Part shown: one piece after another, positions 27,940-35,417 of the stretch
How the letters are laid out: each line of letters starts with the position of its first letter
How positions within the stretch are numbered: position 1 is the first letter of the stretch
DNA from: Hydrogenophaga intermedia
GTDB taxonomy: Bacteria; Pseudomonadota; Gammaproteobacteria; Burkholderiales; Burkholderiaceae_C
Assembly: GCA_945890705.1 (NCBI GenBank)
Contig: CAMDCY010000007.1
Span: 1 to 42,292, forward strand
Length of the DNA stretch: 42,292 nucleotides
Reading direction: 5' to 3'
Notes under the pieces: generated by a model
The model's input: only the letters and a program-made list of their open reading frames with translations
Database searches by the model: none
Told to the model about the DNA's origin: nothing
Program-made: the position numbers and the translations under genes

Positions 27940-28749
27940 ATGAAACTGGCCATCACCCACACCACCACCTTTGCCTACAGCCAGCCTTTGCTCTACGCAG
28001 TGCAAACGCTGCACCTGTGGCCCCAAAGTGGCGCTACACAAACCGTGTTGGATTGGGGTTTGCAAACCCCGGGTGTGCTGGATGCCTTACCCGATGTGCT
28101 GGGCAACCGCCTGCACAGCGTCTGCGTGACCGCCAACGCCGACCAACGCTGTTTGCACCACCACATCCAAGCGCGCGGCGTGGTCGACACCCACGACTTG
28201 GCGCAGTGGCAAGACGACCCCAAAGCCTTGCACCCCGCGGTGTTCCAGCGCGCGGGTCCCTTGACCCAGCCCGATGCCGCGCTCACCGCTTGGGCGCATG
28301 CGCAGGTGGCCACGCCCGAAGTCTCGGTGGCCAATGCCTTACAACTGTGCCACGCGGTGGCCGATCGGGTGCGCTATCAAGCCGGTGTGACGGAGGTGCA
28401 AACCACCGCTGCGCAAGCCTTTGCCGCCGGTTTGGGCGTGTGCCAAGACCAAGCGCACGTGATGACGGTGGCCGCGCGCAGCTTGGGTTGGTCGGCGCGC
28501 TACGTGAGCGGCTATTTTTGGGCCGCCAACGAACCCGATTTGGCCAGCCACGCCTGGGTGGACGTGTGTCTGGCGCCTGAGCACGGCCATTGGCTGAGCT
28601 TGGACGTGACCCACCGCTGTCCGACCGACGAGCGCCACGTGCGCTTGGCCGCGGGCACGGACTACGTTTCGTGTGCGCCGGTGCGCGGCGTGCGTCGCGG
28701 CGGGGGCGCGGAAATGCTCAGTGTGAGGGTGTCGATCGAGCCAGCTTGA
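27940..28749 (+). CDS. transglutaminase-like protein (set 2)
   Basis: A 269-aa transglutaminase-family protein. The N-terminus LAITHTTTFAYSQPLLYAVQTLHLWPQ matches the beta-sandwich domain found in such operons. The triad is C168 (GVCQDQAHVM), H204 (LASHAWVDVC) and D222 (LSLDVTHRC). It is shorter and diverged from the 19262-20233 paralogue but shares the RSLG(W/L)xARYVSGY segment. It ends 46 bp before the DUF1883 gene, with which it may be cotranscribed. Confidence 0.92.
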   Translation: MKLAITHTTTFAYSQPLLYAVQTLHLWPQSGATQTVLDWGLQTPGVLDALPDVLGNRLHSVCVTANADQRCLHHHIQARGVVDTHDLAQWQDDPKALHPAVFQRAGPLTQPDAALTAWAHAQVATPEVSVANALQLCHAVADRVRYQAGVTEVQTTAAQAFAAGLGVCQDQAHVMTVAARSLGWSARYVSGYFWAANEPDLASHAWVDVCLAPEHGHWLSLDVTHRCPTDERHVRLAAGTDYVSCAPVRGVRRGGGAEMLSVRVSIEPA

Positions 28750-28795
28750 CATGAATGAAGCTTATGATCGCGGCTGCAGCTATTAAGGACACGGT

Positions 28796-29068
28796 ATGAA
28801 CTTTATCCACACGGATTTGGGTCTGCGTCAAGCGGATGATGTCGTGGAAGTGACCCTCTCATCGGTCGCCAACGTGCGGCTGATGGACGCCAATAACTTC
28901 AACAGTTACAAGAATGGCATGAAGCACATTTACACCGGTGGTGTGGCTCGCGAGTCACCCCTGCGGCTGACCGTGCCGTCGTTTGGGCACTGGCATGTGG
29001 CCATCGACATCAATGGCATCCAAGGATCAGCCGGGCTCAAAGCGGGTGTCAAAGTGGTTTCAAAGTAA
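28796..29068 (+). CDS. DUF1883 domain protein
   Basis: A 90-aa protein that is one DUF1883 domain: the start MNFIHTDLGLRQADDVVEVTLSS, N-V-R-L-M-D near residue 28, and VPSFGHWHVAIDINGIQG near residue 62 are the family pattern. The domain also occurs fused to TIR domains in other bacteria; its molecular role is unknown to me. AAGGA lies 6 bp before the ATG. It lies 46 bp after the set 2 transglutaminase, in the position where a proteasome-like Anbu peptidase is often found in such loci. It is convergent with the GMC gene (4 bp gap). Confidence 0.85.
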   Translation: MNFIHTDLGLRQADDVVEVTLSSVANVRLMDANNFNSYKNGMKHIYTGGVARESPLRLTVPSFGHWHVAIDINGIQGSAGLKAGVKVVSK

Positions 29069-29072
29069 GGCA

Positions 29073-30818
29073 TCATCTGCTGAGCCCGTTTGTCATTTCT
29101 GACAAAAGCTGAAGCCGAAGGCTGTTTCTGTCCTTAGCGTAGTTGAGGGCAATCGTTGATCCACGCTGGTGGGTCAGCCAGTTACTGTCAGCCATGATGG
29201 GGGCAACTTCAGCCTCCGGCAACAGTTTTCCTCGGATCATGTCTGAGGCGCGCTCGGCGAGCATGATCGTTGGACCGTTCAGATCTCCCGCTGTTGCCTG
29301 CGGCATGATGGATGCATCGACAACTCGCAGGTTTTGTAGCCCAATCACCCGGCATTCAGGGTCCACCACGGCCAGTGGATCGGAGCCCATCCGGCAGGTA
29401 CCGCATGGGTGATAGGCACTCTCAACCTTGGTGCGTATGAAATCATCCAGTGCTTCATCTGTCTGCGCTTGCGGTCCCGGAGCAAGTTCCAATCCGACAT
29501 AGGGCGCCATCGGAGCCTGCGCAAAGATCTCGCGGGAAAGTCGGATACAGGTTCGCATCTCATGCCAGTCTTCATCGTGCGTCATGTAGTTGAATTGCAC
29601 GCGTGGCAGGCTTTGAGGGTTAGCATCCCGCAGCCGTACCCAACCTCGACTTTTAGAACGTTTCGTGCCGACATGGACCTGGAATCCGTGTCCCTTGGTC
29701 AAAGACTTGCCGTCATATGAGATTGCCAGCGGCAAAAAGTGGAACTGAACATCGGGATAGACAAGGCCAGCCCGGCTGCGAATGTGCCCGCCGGTTTCAA
29801 AATGGTTGGTGGCACCCAGACCCTTTTGGGTGGCCAGCCACTTCATTCCGATCCAAGCCTTTCCCGGTAAGGACATCCAAGGGAACAGAGAAACGGGCTT
29901 GAGACAGGAATATTGAACGTAAAGCTCCAAGTGATCCATCAGGTTCTCGCCCACCCCAGCGCTTTCATGCACCACAGGGATACCGTGTTGGACCAATTCC
30001 TGCGCAGGACCAATACCCGATCGTTTCAGTATCACCGGCGACATGATTGAGCCGGCGCTGAGAATCACCTCGCGCTTGGCACCGATCGTTTCGGTCCGTC
30101 CATTGAGCACATATTCAACGCCGACAGCGGTCTTGCCCTCAAAAAGGATGCGGTTGACCACGGCCCCTGTCACCAGTCGCACCATGGGGTTCTTCAAAGC
30201 CGGCCGCAAATAAACCCGTGCGGTTGAGGCGCGTATCCCGCCCCCCACCGTCATCTCCATGGGGCCAAATCCTTCGTGCTGTACCTCGTTCATGTTGGCA
30301 CTGCGGGCATAACCAGCGGCCACCGCCGCATCAACAAACGCATGGTACAGCGGGTTGGATTCAGTTCCACGGGTGACAGGCAAAGGGCCATTTGTGCCCC
30401 GTAAGGGCCCGCCTCCAGTCACGTTTTCCATTTTTTGAAAGTAGGGCAGAACATTGGCCCAATGCCAGCCGGTGGCACCTTTTGCTTCCCAAAGCTCATA
30501 GTCCATCGGGTTTCCGCGCACATAGCACATGCCGTTGATCGATGAGGATCCTCCCATCCCTTTGCCCCTTGGGAGGTTGATCTGACGCCCATTAAGGCCT
30601 GGTTCGGGTTCGGTTGACATGCCCCAGTTGAAGCGCTGGGTGTTCATTGGCATGGTCAGGGCTGCGGGCATGGCGACGATAATCGACCGGTCGCTTCCCC
30701 CCGCTTCAAGTACCAAAACGCTGACCCCAGCGTCCTCGGAAAGCCGTCGAGCTAGGACGGACCCGGCCGAGCCTGCTCCAACGATCACATAGTCATAAGA
30801 TGGGTCTGGGAGCGTCAT
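29073..30818 (-). CDS. GMC family FAD oxidoreductase (choline dehydrogenase-like)
   Basis: A 581-aa flavoprotein. The N-terminal FAD-binding YDYVIVGAGSAGSVLARRLSE, the GMC signature 1 in GRQINLPRGKGMGGSSSINGM, signature 2 near residue 255 (GAKREVILSAGSIMSPVILKRSGIG), and the C-terminal active-site HPCGTCRMG with PQATAGDLNGPTIMLAER are complete. It oxidises an alcohol to the aldehyde; the substrate is unknown, and no betaine genes are nearby. The GC is lower and the codon use less TTG-biased than neighbours, suggesting transfer. It follows a cupin gene by 15 bp and is likely in one operon with it. Confidence 0.9.
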   Translation of the reverse strand: MTLPDPSYDYVIVGAGSAGSVLARRLSEDAGVSVLVLEAGGSDRSIIVAMPAALTMPMNTQRFNWGMSTEPEPGLNGRQINLPRGKGMGGSSSINGMCYVRGNPMDYELWEAKGATGWHWANVLPYFQKMENVTGGGPLRGTNGPLPVTRGTESNPLYHAFVDAAVAAGYARSANMNEVQHEGFGPMEMTVGGGIRASTARVYLRPALKNPMVRLVTGAVVNRILFEGKTAVGVEYVLNGRTETIGAKREVILSAGSIMSPVILKRSGIGPAQELVQHGIPVVHESAGVGENLMDHLELYVQYSCLKPVSLFPWMSLPGKAWIGMKWLATQKGLGATNHFETGGHIRSRAGLVYPDVQFHFLPLAISYDGKSLTKGHGFQVHVGTKRSKSRGWVRLRDANPQSLPRVQFNYMTHDEDWHEMRTCIRLSREIFAQAPMAPYVGLELAPGPQAQTDEALDDFIRTKVESAYHPCGTCRMGSDPLAVVDPECRVIGLQNLRVVDASIMPQATAGDLNGPTIMLAERASDMIRGKLLPEAEVAPIMADSNWLTHQRGSTIALNYAKDRNSLRLQLLSEMTNGLSR

Positions 30819-30833
30819 CTAACGTAACGCCCA

Positions 30834-31193
30834 TCATTCGATAATGACGTAGTACTTCAGCATGGGTTCGGTCTGACGCCAAAAGCCCCGAAACCCCTTG
30901 GGCACAAAAAAGGCATCGCCTTTTCGATAAGTTTCACTGAAACCTTCGGCTTCTAACGTCACTTCGCCTTCCAGCACGTACATGAATTCATCGGCAGCAT
31001 AGCTGTCATAAAACTCTGTGTAGGGTTGCGATCGCCATATGCCCATTCGGTATTTTGGATTCGCTCGGTCGAAATAGGCATGGTCCGCACCCATTGGCGT
31101 TCCACTGATCAACGTCGCCGTCTCTTGACGCACATCGGTCTGTGTCATCCAGCCTTCTGGGCCATGAGGTGAGAGCTTTATTGGTAGGGTCAC
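30834..31193 (-). CDS. cupin domain protein
   Basis: A 119-aa single-domain cupin. The core motifs are DSYAADEFMYVLEGEVTLEAEG and GDAFFVPKGFRGFWRQTEPMLKYYVIIE; the second resembles the DUF861/(S)-ureidoglycine aminohydrolase-type group. Metal ligands are not obvious (E in the first motif, no clear His). GTG 31193 is taken as start, as it gives the family-like N-terminus LPIKLSPHGPEGW; ATG 31148 with AGAAGG before it is an alternative. It precedes the GMC oxidoreductase in the same operon, a pair often seen together, but the pathway is unknown. Confidence 0.8.
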   Translation of the reverse strand: MTLPIKLSPHGPEGWMTQTDVRQETATLISGTPMGADHAYFDRANPKYRMGIWRSQPYTEFYDSYAADEFMYVLEGEVTLEAEGFSETYRKGDAFFVPKGFRGFWRQTEPMLKYYVIIE

Positions 31194-31372
31194 TTAATAT
31201 GCCTGAACTGGCGAATGGAAATTTCATCGCTTGAAGTTCAGTATGACACGGGTTTTGGTTGCCCAATGGTCCTTGCACAACGTGGCACCGCGTGCTGACC
31301 AGCTGTGCCTTAACACTGGTGCCCTAGTTGTTGGCGCCGACGCCATGTCGACCAGGGCAAATCTGCGTCGGC

Positions 31373-31453
31373 ATCAACAGAAAACGAGTGGGATTCAAGA
31401 CCCCGTACGAGGTGTTTCATGCCGCGTTGAACCGTGTTGCACTTCGTCCTTGA
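31373..31453 (+). pseudogene. 3' remnant of an IS30-family transposase
   Basis: In the frame ending at the TGA at 31451-31453, the sequence reads GFKTPYEVFHAALNRVALRP, preceded by INRKRV. This is the usual end of IS30 transposases (R-P-R-K-x-L-G-F-K-T-P-Y-E-V-F). The frame upstream (ending in APTPCRPGQICVG) lacks further similarity, so only about 27 codons survive. The region 31194-31530 contains this remnant and a hairpin, nothing else recognisable. Confidence 0.6.
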
Positions 31454-31484
31454 ATCCGCCCAGCCTCAAAACCTTGATCTTTAG

Positions 31485-31525
31485 AAAACAGGACGATGTG
31501 GGCACATCACCCAATTGTCCTGTTT
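31485..31525 (-). terminator. nested inverted repeats, probable terminator of the minus-strand gene
   Basis: AAACAGGAC / GTCCTGTTT arms (9 bp, perfect) enclose a second stem GATGTG / CACATC. On the minus strand, the outer stem ends in GTCCTGTTTTC directly after the stop at 31531, so it probably terminates the choice-of-anchor I gene. The T run is short. Confidence 0.55.
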
Positions 31526-31530
31526 CTCGA

Positions 31531-33198
31531 TTATTTAATTTCCCAAACCGCCATGGAGCCGCTGACTTCATAGCCAGCCAGCAGCAATGGCTTGCCTGTT
31601 GGGCTTTGCGCGGCGGGCACAAATTCCAAGCCCTCGGGCGATATATCCCCTTTGGCCAAGTCGGTGGTGTTTTGTAGCCACTGCACAAACACTGGCTCGG
31701 CAGGCTTGCTCACGTCGTACATCAAAATAGCGCTGGTGCGCTCCAAGGCCACAAAGGCATAGGTCCTGCCGTTGATCTGGCCCACCACCACGCTCTCTGG
31801 CTCAGGGCCTTTGTTGTCCAAGCGACCAATCACCTGGCTCTTTCCCAGCAAAGCCGTGGGCAATGTCGCGTAGGCCCGCTGCTCCAAATCAGAGCCCGAG
31901 TCAAACACCTGCGCGCCGGTGGTGGCGTTGTAGATCGAGAACGAGCGACCACCCAGCGCGTAGAGCTTTTCGTACTGGTTGCTGCTGTTCAATCCCAAGG
32001 TGTTGATCACCGTCAAGCGGCCCAACTCAGCATCGGTTTGCAAGGCCGCAGCGTTGGGGAATGCCTTGGTATCCAACTTCAGGTCTTTGACGCGGGAAGT
32101 TTCACCCTTGGCCAAAAAGTCGTCCCGGTCATCGCCTTCGTTGGCGGTGATGAAATAAGGCGTGTTGCCAATGCTGAAGCTGGCAATTGCGTCGGGCATG
32201 TAAATGCCAAAAAGATTGGCATGAGACTTGAGCTTAAATGGCGCAGTCGCACTGACCTTATCTGATGGCGCCAAGGCGTTGAGCGCCAAGCCGTGGTTTT
32301 TAAAGCCCAAGTCTATGATGCGATCAATGCGTGCGGTGGGCAAGTCCACGATAGCCACCGCGTTGTTCTCTTGCAGCGTTACATACGCTTTGCGGCTGTC
32401 GGCGGTGATGCTCACGTATTCTGGTTCGGCGTCACGAGAAAAGTCGTTACCCGCGATGCCGATGCGCACATTGGTTGGGCGCTCGTTGGCACGCGCACCG
32501 CCGTTATCAAAGGCGGTAAAGTCCAAACTTTGAGCCTTGTCGGCCGGGTTACCGTTGGTAATCGCAATGATAGAGATGGTGCCCAGCGGATCATTGGATT
32601 TATCACCCGCCAGAACAAAGTTTTCATTGCCATCGATCTCGCCTTCGTTGGCCACCACCAAGCGGCTTCCATCGGGGCTGAAGGCCATGCCATCTGGCAA
32701 ACTTCCGACCATGACCTTTTTCAGATAAGTGGCGTTGCCTTCATTGTCCAATCTGTAAAAAGCCACCACGCCGTTTTGGGTTTTGGGCTTGGCTTTAACG
32801 GCAATCGCAAGCAAGTTGCCGCTGATGGCGAGAGTTTGTACGCCGCTGGCCGTGAAGTTGGCATCGTTGACATCGGTAGCCACTTGGGTGGTGGCACCGC
32901 TTTGCAAGTTGCTGGCGGTGGTTGGATTGGCCAGTGCGTTGCTGGTTAAATTGCGCAAGCTGATGCGCTGGAACGAGGTGGGCACAGTTTTGGTGTCGAC
33001 CGTGATGAAGGCGGACTTGCTGGCAGCATGCAAGGCCACGATTTCAGACATGCCCTCGGACACGTTGTTTGCATAGCGCCCAATCAGATTGGCTTGAATA
33101 GGAGTTGCAGCAACGAGTAGGTTGCTGCCTTCGCAAGCTGCCAATGTGGCCAGTACGGCGGTAGCGATGATATTTCGGCAAAGGATAAAAGATGGCAT
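31531..33198 (-). CDS. choice-of-anchor I family lipoprotein (beta-propeller)
   Basis: A 555-aa exported protein. The N-terminal LATLAACEGSNLL contains a lipobox (Cys near residue 22). The body has the repeated beta-propeller pattern of the choice-of-anchor I family: SEGMSEIVALHAASKSAFITVD, LPDGMAFSPDGSRLVVANEGEID, GISPEGLEFVP-like DISPEGLEFVP near the end, and YFITANEGDDRDD near residue 340. The family is cell-surface associated and sometimes linked to alkaline phosphatases; no catalytic function is shown here. No operon partner. It is moderately lower in GC than the core genes. Confidence 0.85.
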   Translation of the reverse strand: MPSFILCRNIIATAVLATLAACEGSNLLVAATPIQANLIGRYANNVSEGMSEIVALHAASKSAFITVDTKTVPTSFQRISLRNLTSNALANPTTASNLQSGATTQVATDVNDANFTASGVQTLAISGNLLAIAVKAKPKTQNGVVAFYRLDNEGNATYLKKVMVGSLPDGMAFSPDGSRLVVANEGEIDGNENFVLAGDKSNDPLGTISIIAITNGNPADKAQSLDFTAFDNGGARANERPTNVRIGIAGNDFSRDAEPEYVSITADSRKAYVTLQENNAVAIVDLPTARIDRIIDLGFKNHGLALNALAPSDKVSATAPFKLKSHANLFGIYMPDAIASFSIGNTPYFITANEGDDRDDFLAKGETSRVKDLKLDTKAFPNAAALQTDAELGRLTVINTLGLNSSNQYEKLYALGGRSFSIYNATTGAQVFDSGSDLEQRAYATLPTALLGKSQVIGRLDNKGPEPESVVVGQINGRTYAFVALERTSAILMYDVSKPAEPVFVQWLQNTTDLAKGDISPEGLEFVPAAQSPTGKPLLLAGYEVSGSMAVWEIK

Positions 33199-33345
33199 GA
33201 GCAGGCTTTGACGGTTACAAACACCATCAAGTTAGAAGGGTCATGTGACACGTTGATGAAAATGCTGCTGCCCAAGTTGGGCGTCCGAGATGGAGATCAA
33301 GCACTTGTCCAACTGTGTGACGTTGTTTGGGTTATGGCATGCGCG

Positions 33346-33444
33346 TCAAACCCAACCCTGCCGCCAAACCTTGTCGTCCTGCAGCTCACGCCAAGGGATG
33401 ACTTGGGTGGCTTTAGAGAACATCACTTTGATTTCCACTCGCTC
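33346..33444 (-). pseudogene. 3' fragment of a TIGR02450 Trp-rich protein gene
   Basis: The frame ending at the TGA at 33348-33346 reads ERVEIKVMFSKATQVIPWRE, then LQDDKVWRQGWV. This aligns with the C-terminal half of the intact 35205-35417 protein but keeps the usual family ending W-R-Q-G-W, lost in that copy. The frame runs upstream to the flagellin stop with an AT-rich segment (NYSIETI) without a start codon. The stretch 33199-33545 between genes contains only this fragment and part of the direct repeat. Confidence 0.75.
33359..33405. repeat. direct repeat copy A (38 bp perfect core)
   Basis: 33368-33405 is identical to 35218-35255, and the identity extends left to 33359 with one mismatch. 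Beyond the right end the two copies differ mainly at third codon positions. The copies bracket the flagellin-like gene. Confidence 0.9.
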
Positions 33445-33545
33445 AATTGTCTCGATCGAATAGTTCAATATCTTTCCGCCATTTCCGTCAGATGGCTCAG
33501 AGGTATCTCTGTTGTAGATAAAGTTGATTAAATAAATTGTGAAAA

Positions 33546-35003
33546 TTAACCCTTAAACAGATTATCGTTAGAGCGAATCATATCTATTGAATTTTGGCTA
33601 TTTTGTCTTAATTGTTGAAGAACATAAGTGGCACCAATATCAAGACTTTGCACACGTGCTAAGTTGCTAGATGTTTCTGCGTAATCTGTTTCTATCATCT
33701 GGCTGCGTGAGCTTGCAAGCTGCAGGGTAATTTCGGCAAGGTAATCGGTCGCATGAATAATACGGTTAATGGATGCACCTAAGGATGAGCGTGCAGATAT
33801 GACTGATCGTATATTCAGATCAATTTCAGAAATTGAATTTGATGCATTGGTTATGGTGGAAATACTCGTCCCACTAAGGTCAGGAATAGCCCTTGGTGGA
33901 GCTGAAATATTATCAACGAACAATCGAGCCCCAAGTGCACGACCACCCGTTTCGTCATATGTACCAGAGACAAAAACGAATTTATAATTGCCATCTGAAT
34001 TTTCAGGCATTGAGATGCTTTTTGTGGCCCAATTTGATGAAGTTCCGGTCTCATCTAACAAATTAATTGTTGAACCGTTGTCAACGTTGAGAAGGTACGC
34101 ATAGACATCGTATGAATCCTGCCCACCTTGTGCTCTCCAATCAAAAGAAATAGTTTCACCAGCTTTCAATGTTGTCGAATTATTGCTGATTATGTAAGGG
34201 CCATGGATGATTCCGTATCCGCTGACAACGGTGGCGTTAGTGGATTTAAGCTGAAGACTTTTATTACCTCGCGAAGAATTATCTGAAGCCACTATTTGTG
34301 TATTGAATGTTCCTCCGCTCATTGTTACTGTATCGCCACCACTTAGAGCAGGTTTGGTCAGATCCGTTGGAGTTGGCCATCCCCCAATTTGTGTTTGGCC
34401 ATCTAAAGTGACACGGTTATTACCCACTGTCCATCCAGTGACAGAAGTATTGCCAACTGCATCCGATTCAAAATCTCCATTGGCAAAGCCAACTAACGAG
34501 CCAGAAGCGTAAATTTGTGGAATTGTGACTGTAATCTTGTCATTGGCCTTATGGCCTGCCTGAAGTTCAAATGATTTGGGTGAAAGTTCATTAAATAGGC
34601 GGTGTTCGTTCCAAGTTGTTAACTCGACAGTGTTCAACACTTGAGCTTTTAAGCTTTGGTATTCCAAATCTAAGTTATTACGATCTGTGTTCATCATAGT
34701 ACCAGTAGCCGCTTGTACAGCCAATTCGCGCATGCGTTGGAAAGCATCTGTGATGGAGGCTAAAGCAGCATCTGCTGTTTGAGTCAATGAAATGCCATCA
34801 TGCAAGTTTTTAGTGGCCCGCAGCACCCCTTGTTGTTGTTACATGAGTTTGTTGCCTATTGCCATTCGTGCAGCATCATCAGACGCACTTTGTATGCGAA
34901 TGCCAGTAGACAATTGTTCATTGAGTTTTGTAGCCGCTCGCACTCCTAAACTCAAGGTTTGCAATGCACCTCGGGTCAGATAGTCAGAATGTAAATTAGT
35001 CAT
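33546..35003 (-). pseudogene. flagellin-like gene with an in-frame stop at codon 55
   Basis: Translated through one TAA, the gene encodes 485 residues. The N-terminal D0/D1 part begins MTNLHSDYLTRGALQTLSLG and continues LSTGIRIQSASDDAARMAIGNKLM, then TAA, QQQGVLRATKNLHDGISLTQTADAALASITDAF, in register with flagellins. The C-terminus has the usual DYLAEITLQLASSRSQMIETDYAE...LARVQSLDIGATYVLQQ. Between about residues 165 and 370 lies a beta-rich segment (GFANGDFES...GWTVGNNRVTLDGQTQI...ARLFVDNIS) resembling jelly-roll carbohydrate-binding modules. The TAA precedes CAACAACAA, so a C-to-T change of a Gln codon is the simplest cause. GC is far below the neighbours, and no other flagellar genes are nearby. 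Confidence 0.85.
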
Positions 35004-35027
35004 GGCATATCCATTTTTTGTTAACAA

Positions 35028-35044
35028 AGCATAATTTGTGCCAA
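35028..35044 (-). promoter_or_regulatory. sigma-54 promoter of the flagellin-like gene
   Basis: On the minus strand, TTGGCACAAATTATGCT carries the -24 GG and -12 GC exactly 12 bp apart, with TTGGCAC matching the consensus fully and one mismatch in the -12 box (ATGC for TTGC). Transcription would start about 15 bp before the ATG at 35003. The remainder of 35004-35204 is AT-rich and gene-free. Confidence 0.75.
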
Positions 35045-35204
35045 GTAAAAAAATAATACTAAATATTTTATTATTGAGCGTATCTCTTTTGCTCAATGCT
35101 AAATTTCACGGCGTAGGAAAAAGTTGTCCGCACTGGAGGGCAATTTCTTGCCGCCTATAGTCAACTGCAATCTAGCAAAGCTTTCGTTTAGCAAATTAAG
35201 CCTA

Positions 35205-35417
35205 TCAATGCCGCCACACCTTGTCGTCCTGCAGCTCACGCCAAGGGATGACTTGCGTTGCCTTGGAAAACACCGCCTCGATTTCCACCCGATCAATCGC
35301 GTCGGTGGGCAACTCAGGTTCGATCACCCGGCTGACCAAGAAGTGCTTTTGCTTGGCCACCGGCGTGACAGCGGTCCATTTGGGCAGCAGCAGTTTTTTG
35401 GGATTCAGCGGGTTCAT
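35205..35417 (-). CDS. TIGR02450 family Trp-rich protein, altered C-terminus
   Basis: A 70-aa protein: MNPLNPKKLLLPKWTAV then KQKHFLVSRV, and ERVEI-like DRVEIEAVFSKATQVIPWRELQDDKVWRH. The family start N-P-K-K-L-L-x-S/P-K-W-T-A-V and the W-R-x-L-x-D near the end are clear. Its function is unknown. The usual family ending W-R-Q-G-W is replaced by WRH and a stop exactly where the sequence diverges from the fragment at 33346, indicating that the insertion cut the 3' end. ATG 35417 overlaps the mltB stop as ATGA. Confidence 0.85.
   Translation of the reverse strand: MNPLNPKKLLLPKWTAVTPVAKQKHFLVSRVIEPELPTDAIDRVEIEAVFSKATQVIPWRELQDDKVWRH
35209..35255. repeat. direct repeat copy B (38 bp perfect core)
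   Basis: 35218-35255 is identical to 33368-33405. This copy lies in the 3' end of the intact TIGR02450 gene and marks the right-hand boundary of the flagellin segment. Confidence 0.9.

Noticed and set aside
34839-35096. 85-residue protein starting at 35096 as a separate gene
   Set aside because: Its second half is the flagellin N-terminus, the sigma-54 promoter lies inside the proposed extension, and the frame ends at the internal stop.
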